A stretch of DNA of 64,000 bases from Lunularia cruciata (lineage: Eukaryota; Streptophyta; Marchantiopsida; Lunulariales; Lunulariaceae): positions 250,501 to 314,500 of the forward strand of contig OX419761.1 in the NCBI GenBank assembly GCA_948567375.1, written 5' to 3'. Each line of letters begins with the position of its first letter. Position 1 is the first letter of the stretch. Of this stretch, positions 59,366 to 64,000 are shown one piece after another. The notes beneath the pieces were generated by a model. It was not told where the DNA came from, made no database searches, and saw nothing but the letters and a program-made list of their open reading frames with translations. A program made the position numbers and the translations under genes.

Positions 59366-61936
59366 ATGTCAAGCAATTTTCCTTCGCCGTTGAGGAGTCA
59401 TCTTGCAGGTGATCGGGGAAAGGGAAATAAATTTGTACTCGGGTTAGTGCGCAAGGGAGAAGTCGCGAGAGAGAAATCAAGAGATAGTAAGAAAGCAGAA
59501 GAGAGGGGAGGAGGGAAGAAAAACTCTGAATTTGTAGTGAGAAGTCATGCGATTCGGAGATTAGATGTAGTAGCAAGGATTGAAGTCTTGAGCCGACTTC
59601 GGATCACCTTTCTGGCATGGAACTGGAACGTAAGTTTTCCAAGATTCATGACAGAAATCATCAAGAGTAAATGTCTCAATGGTCCCAAGGAAGAAGGGAA
59701 GAGAGGAAATCCAGCTCGCTGGACAGAGTCGGATTGAAGACTCGTACTCGGGAAGGAGGCGGGTTCGGAGCAGGGAGCCACGTTCTTGGGGAAAGGAGAG
59801 ATAGCCCAAGAAACGCAGGAGGTGAGAGATGCCTTCTCGTTGAAGAGCATGAAGAATGGGTACAAAGTTGAGAGCTACAAAGACCCTGTGAGGAGAGGAA
59901 TTGTGAGTGCACTAATGGCAATCCTGAAGCCGGAGAGAACCACTTATGTGATGAAACACCAAGTGGTGTTCTTTTACAAGTTATTTGCAGGAGAACTGAT
60001 CAATTGGGCAAGGTGTTTTCACGGGAGAACGAGACAGATGGTGTGGAATCTGCAGGATAAGTCGCCTCCACACTACATCGTGCCATTTGCAGCACATTTC
60101 TACCTCGGGTTGAATTTGCTTGATTTGGCGGAGCGCAATAGAATGGTGTCTCATTTCCATCCTGACTTGAGAAGAGAAGTCGACGCGGAGGAGCAGCAAT
60201 ACATTCTCCAAATCCGGAGCACGGATGACTACTATGCGAAGACAGGAAAAAACATGGAGGTCGTGGTAAGTACCCCGACAAAGAAGGGAACTCTGCACGT
60301 AGAAGCCGAAGAAAACAAGAAACCTTGGAAGATGCAAAAACATAACCCGAGGCAAGGGATGGTGGTGATTGAGTCAGAAGATGAAGACTCAAAAGGCAAA
60401 GCCGAGCTCAAGATGGAGGACTCGGAACGTGAGGAGGAACCTGAGCTGACACTGCAGAGCGGAGATACTAGCAGTGACAGTGAAGATGGTGGAGAAATGA
60501 CCTCGGCACCAGCGGCTGAAGAATACGAAGAAGAAGTGCAAGCCGAAGTAGAAGCTGAAGAAAATGCGGCATTGGAAGACAAAGTACCGGTGCTCAAGGA
60601 AAAGAAGATCGCAGTACAACGAGGAGTTCGCTCGAGACGTAAGGCAAAGTGTGAGGCGGGGCCGAGTAAAGTGAAGGAAGATGCAGAAGATAGCACGAGT
60701 AGTGAGGCATCAATTCCAATACGAAGACTTCAGCGAAGACGGCACGTATCAGGAGAACATGAGGAGAAACAAGAAATTACTCCATGGGAGGAAGAAGTTG
60801 CAAGTGAGGGCGTAGAGTACCTGCTAGAGGTAGTATGCCCGCTGTTGGTGAAGTTGGAGAAGAAGAAGAAGGAGATGCAGTCGACTTGTCCAGAGGTAAA
60901 GACTATATTGCAGGTGGTAGCAAGATTAGAAGAGGAGACCTCAAAGTTGAAGAGGAGTATAACCCAAGGTGAGAAGGAGAGAGAAGTACTGCAAGCGGAA
61001 GCAGTAGAGAGAAGTCAGGTAATCGAAGACCTGAAGAGAGAAGTGAGCTATCGAGAGGATCTTGCGAGGAAGAGTGACATCGCAAGGGAGAGACATGTAG
61101 CGGAGCACGGAATCTTGAAGCAGCCGTTTGCTGATTCAAGAGTAGAGCTTATCCATGCTATGGCAAGGGTAGCATCAAAGGAACAAGAGCTTGATCGAGT
61201 GATGGAGAGTATGGAGGAGAAGAAGCAACTCTGGCAAAGAGAGTTGTTTGTGCGGTATAGAGAAGAAGAGAGATTACAAGAGTTACTTCGTAATCAGGAA
61301 GAGAAAATCGTACAGAAGGAGAAAGAGAAGGAAGCGGTGAAGGCCGAGTTCAAAGAAGAGTTGGCGATGTACAGAGAGGAATGGCTTGCAGATCGGGAAC
61401 AAGAACAAAGGACAAGATTGGAGCCATTGAAGGAGATAGTCCTCAGAGTGAACGCAATGTTAAGTATAGAAGCCAGAGTTTGAATTGAAGAAGCGTGACT
61501 GCACGAGTTGAAGTTGTTGGTGCAGGAGACAAGGCGAAGACAAGCGAAAGACACTGATTTGAATGCCTTGTTAATTAGTCTCAGAACTCATGTAGACAGA
61601 AAGATTTTAGAGGTACAGGATAACATCTCAATTAGATTAGACTTAGTGAAAATAGAGTTAGAAAAGCTTCGGCAAGATGTTAAGGCAAAACCCAAAGTAG
61701 ATAACATATGAATCCAAATGTCTTTGGAGTTGCCCTCAGAGACATTAAAGAAGAGTGGGTCAAAAGATGAAGAGTTAGATAGATTACCCACTAGTGCAAT
61801 TTCAGATCAGGAAAGAGAATTGCTAGATCTGGTCTAAGAAGTAGGAGATGTGAAACCCGAGGAAAATGTAGTAGGAAGTAAGATTACTTCGGGTTTGGGT
61901 TTGAAAGCCGAGGAAGTAGACATCGAATTGGATTAG
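59366..61936 (+). pseudogene. LTR-borne coiled-coil reading frame in S4 (857 codons, several stops)
   Basis: This copy keeps a single frame from ATG 59366 to the natural TAG 61934-61936, so it gives the best view of full length: 856 residues. Parts: charged N-terminus 1-60; globular Trp/Phe-rich region to about 310; acidic ESEDEDS...EDGGEMTS tract about 335-400; second Glu-rich run to about 410; basic VRSRRKAKC and IRRLQRRR patches about 420-460; coiled coil about 470-745; acidic tail. Stops occur at 59735 (TGA, Trp in relatives), 61481 and about 61496 (TGA, Arg in relatives), 61709 (TGA, Gly in relatives) and near 61835. The basic patches could be nuclear signals, an inference only. Confidence 0.8.
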
Positions 61937-62052
61937 TAACCGATTTGAGATTTGAAGGGGCAGATATGAAGAGGTGCATTGTTATTTCGGATCTGCAGGT
62001 TAGAACAGTTGTTGTAGAACGGTATAGTTGTTAGAACTGTCGATTGCTTCAC

Positions 62053-62060
62053 TATTTAAG
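62053..62060 (+). promoter_or_regulatory. Candidate second TATA box near the 3' end of the A LTR (S4)
   Basis: CACTATTTAAGAGTGG follows the reading frame by about 115 bases and is conserved in S2 (near 21495), in the full element's LTRs and, as CTACTTAAG, in S3. Its place, about 0.6 kb before the LTR end in complete copies, is where the promoter for the full-length RNA is expected. Confidence 0.45.
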
Positions 62061-62581
62061 AGTGGCATTTGTAGGAAAATGTTGTTCAGTGCTCATTATT
62101 TCTGAGAATATATAAAGCAAAGTGCCGTGAAGCAGTGGTCGTCGCTTGAGCTTGATTCCGAGTATCAATTTTGCAATTGTGTTTGTGAATGTTTGGAGAA
62201 ATTCAAAGTGCAAGTCAGAGTGCTTGTTGGATGTTGGATTCCATAGCCTTGATCTTCATTCTCTGTGTTTGATCCTGAGTGAAGTGCAATCAAAGCAATG
62301 CCTTGACAGATCTGAGAGGAATTGTAGTGTTGGTAGTATTTTGCTTTTGTGAGTGCAGTGCGAAGTTGATGTGAAGCAATTTTGATCAAGGAAGTTTTGC
62401 AGTGAGAGATAACCTAGAGTTGTGATCAAGTGTAAAAAATTTTAGAGGACTGTGACATATTGATTGGGAGATTTGAGTGACATTGTGAGGAAGGGTCAAT
62501 TCTGCAGAGTGGGGATCTCATGCATGAGGAGTTTGAGATCAACAAAAAGCATGTTTGAGTGTTTAGATTCATCTTGGGAAC

Positions 62582-63055
62582 ATGGAGGGCCATCAAGAGT
62601 GGAAATTGAGATTATGCAAGGTTCCCCAAGGGTTTGAGGTGATTATAGGGGTTGATTTGAGGAAAAGAGAGTTTGCAATAGAATTTGAAGAGAGTATTGA
62701 GAGGATCCAAAAACCTACACCACTTGGAGGAAAGAGTGAGTCTAAGTGCTTTCTATGTGGAGAGAAGGGACATAAGGCAAGTTCATGTCCATTGACCTTT
62801 GAGAGCAAGAGATTGAGGGAAAGGAGAGGCTTACTTGACTTGGGTTTGCATGTTGGACCTTCTTCACCAAGATTGGGAGGGAGAAGATCTAAGACCAAGG
62901 AGTTGTGTGAGGTTTGTGGAGTTGAAGGACTTCCAAAAGGACATGAGTGTAGTGGAGTAAAAGCACTTTTGGAAACTTTGGTGAAGGATCTTAGAGAGAG
63001 TCTTAGTACAGCAACAGAAATACTACCACCTTCATCAGCTAGTTCTCAAGATTAG
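62582..63055 (+). CDS. Extra ORF upstream of gag in B2, zinc-knuckle protein (157 aa)
   Basis: Intact, and the same length as in B1, with only a handful of residue changes. It carries CCHC CFLCGEKGHKASSC and a second Cys/His motif beginning CEVCGVEG and ending HEC, complete here but lacking the last Cys in B1. Two independent copies with the full frame support a real product of unknown role, probably RNA or DNA binding. Confidence 0.65.
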   Translation: MEGHQEWKLRLCKVPQGFEVIIGVDLRKREFAIEFEESIERIQKPTPLGGKSESKCFLCGEKGHKASSCPLTFESKRLRERRGLLDLGLHVGPSSPRLGGRRSKTKELCEVCGVEGLPKGHECSGVKALLETLVKDLRESLSTATEILPPSSASSQD

Positions 63056-63294
63056 TGATGGAGATAATCTTTCAACTTATGGATAAACTATCCATGAGAG
63101 TTAGATTAATATGCACTCTAGGATTTGATGTTGCTATAGAAATCTTGGAGCAACCTGAACCTTTTGTGTTCCCTAGAGTGGATTATTCTCAGATGGTGTT
63201 AGTCATGTATATATTCTATTAGTAATAGAGTGAGAGAAAAAAAAAGAGAAAAAATTTTTTTTTTGAGAGAAAAGAAAGATAGTGAGGGATTAAG

Positions 63295-64000
63295 ATGGGG
63301 AAACTTCCGGTTTTCTTTGGCAAGGATGGAGAAGATGTGGAGGCCTTTGTGAGAGACTTCAAGAGAGCTTGCATAGGAAACAATGAGAGGAGGAAGAATG
63401 AGTGGGCTTCATTATTACCAGATTTCTTTGAGGATGCAGCACTTACATGGTATGAGTCAGAATACCAAAAGAGAGAGAGGAGAGATTGGGAAGAGGAGTC
63501 TTGGGAGACTTTGACTTCAGCACTCATTGAGAAATTTCTTCCTGATGAGAGTTATGAGAGATTGATGAGTGAGGTTACATTTCTCAAGCAAGGAGATGGA
63601 GAGAAAGTGAGAATCTATGTGGAAAGAGTGGAAAAGTTGGAGTCCAGATTTTGCATAGTGTTGAGGAAGGGTGGGGATGTTGTGGAGACTACAATGATTG
63701 GCACAGGGGCCATGCTCACCAAGAATTTTGTGGGGGGGGGGGTTGAGACCACAAATTAGAAGCAAGGTGAGATATGAGAAACCTTCTTCCAAGGTTGAAG
63801 CTATCAAGATCACAATTCGTATGGAGGAGAGTTTGGAAGGGGATGAGAGTGATTTGGTGGTGAAGGAGGTTGTGTATCCACCTCAAGGCTACAAGTATGG
63901 TGGAACTTCTGATACTTTGGTGACAAGGGTTGCACCACAAGTAGTAGTTGCTCTAGTTCTTGCACCTCCACCAAAAGATCCACTCCAAACCATCACAGAA
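63295..64000 (+). pseudogene. gag of B2, start intact, frameshifted in a G-run
   Basis: ATG at 63295 opens a gag with MGKLPVFFGKDGEDVEAFVRDFKRAC and a capsid core (WASLLPDFFEDAALTWYESEY, then IEKFLPDESYERLMSEV, FLKQGDGEKVRIYVERVEKLESRF). A run of 11 G at 63732-63742 replaces GGGAGGG of B1. It adds four bases, so the frame closes at 63759. The original frame continues afterwards (RPQIRSKVRYEKPSSKVEAIKI...) to the window edge. Confidence 0.85.

Larger units (their letters stand above)
58953..62396 (+). mobile_element. Family A LTR copy S4, truncated at its 3' end
   Basis: TGTGGTGCCCACA at 58953 follows the flank CACGA inside S5. The copy is colinear with S2 and the LTRs of the full element up to about 62394. 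There the last ~330 bp (TGCCTTCAGTGG... to TTGTCACA) are missing and B interior sequence begins. It may be a truncated solo LTR or the 5' LTR of a lost element; no second flank is left to test. Confidence 0.88.
62396..64000 (+). mobile_element. Family B element, copy B2, 5' interior (runs off window)
   Basis: From about 62396 the sequence follows B1 from about 38025 onward: end of leader, ORF1, gag. No B LTR or primer site precedes it; it is fused directly to the truncated S4. It keeps the 238 bases of gag that B1 lacks. The window ends inside gag. Confidence 0.93.

Overview
The window is nuclear DNA of a land plant, gene-poor and crowded with retrotransposons. The only recognisable host gene is the 3' part of a cellulose synthase-like D (CSLD) gene at bases 3-1241, cut by the left edge. 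CSLD plus the mix of Ty3/gypsy and non-LTR elements fits a land plant with a large genome. I lean towards a non-flowering lineage, but only weakly.

Layout. 1-1.9 kb: CSLD 3' end and 3' UTR. 1.9-13 kb: AT-rich intergenic DNA with a decayed non-LTR reverse transcriptase (6.2-8.5 kb, minus strand) and small tandem repeats. 13.0-31.6 kb: an old Ty3/gypsy element (family C) with two ~1.3 kb LTRs (called D) and a decayed interior. Three ~3.5-3.8 kb solo LTRs of another family (A) are inserted in it. 32.1-34.0 kb: two minisatellite blocks. 34.1-56.1 kb: a complete family A element on the minus strand. It carries a nearly complete family B element in its 3' LTR and a B solo LTR in its 5' LTR. 56.7-58.4 kb: another C-like RT/RNase H fragment split by a B solo LTR. 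58.6-62.4 kb: two further A LTR copies, one inside the other. 62.4-64 kb: the 5' interior of a second B element, running off the right edge.

Main finding. The ~3.77 kb LTRs of family A each contain an ~856-codon reading frame in the sense direction, unrelated to gag-pol. It predicts a globular N-terminal part, an acidic Ser/Glu/Asp tract, basic patches, a ~270-residue coiled coil and an acidic tail. That this unit is an LTR is shown by its presence at both ends of a gag-pol interior, a tRNA-Asp-like primer binding site just inside one copy, a polypurine tract just outside the other, and exact 5-bp target duplications around two solo copies. Six large copies and one short piece make up about 45% of the window. 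None of the six frames is intact. Two sequence lineages and in-frame length changes suggest the frame was once under coding constraint.

Relative ages by nesting: C and D are oldest, A is intermediate (its two LTRs differ by roughly 5% where I compared them), and B is youngest (its two LTRs differ at about five positions plus one indel in ~677 bp). Within A and B, gag supplies the nucleocapsid, and protease, RT/RNase H and integrase supply replication. Every copy here carries at least one disabling lesion, so any movement would need proteins from elsewhere.
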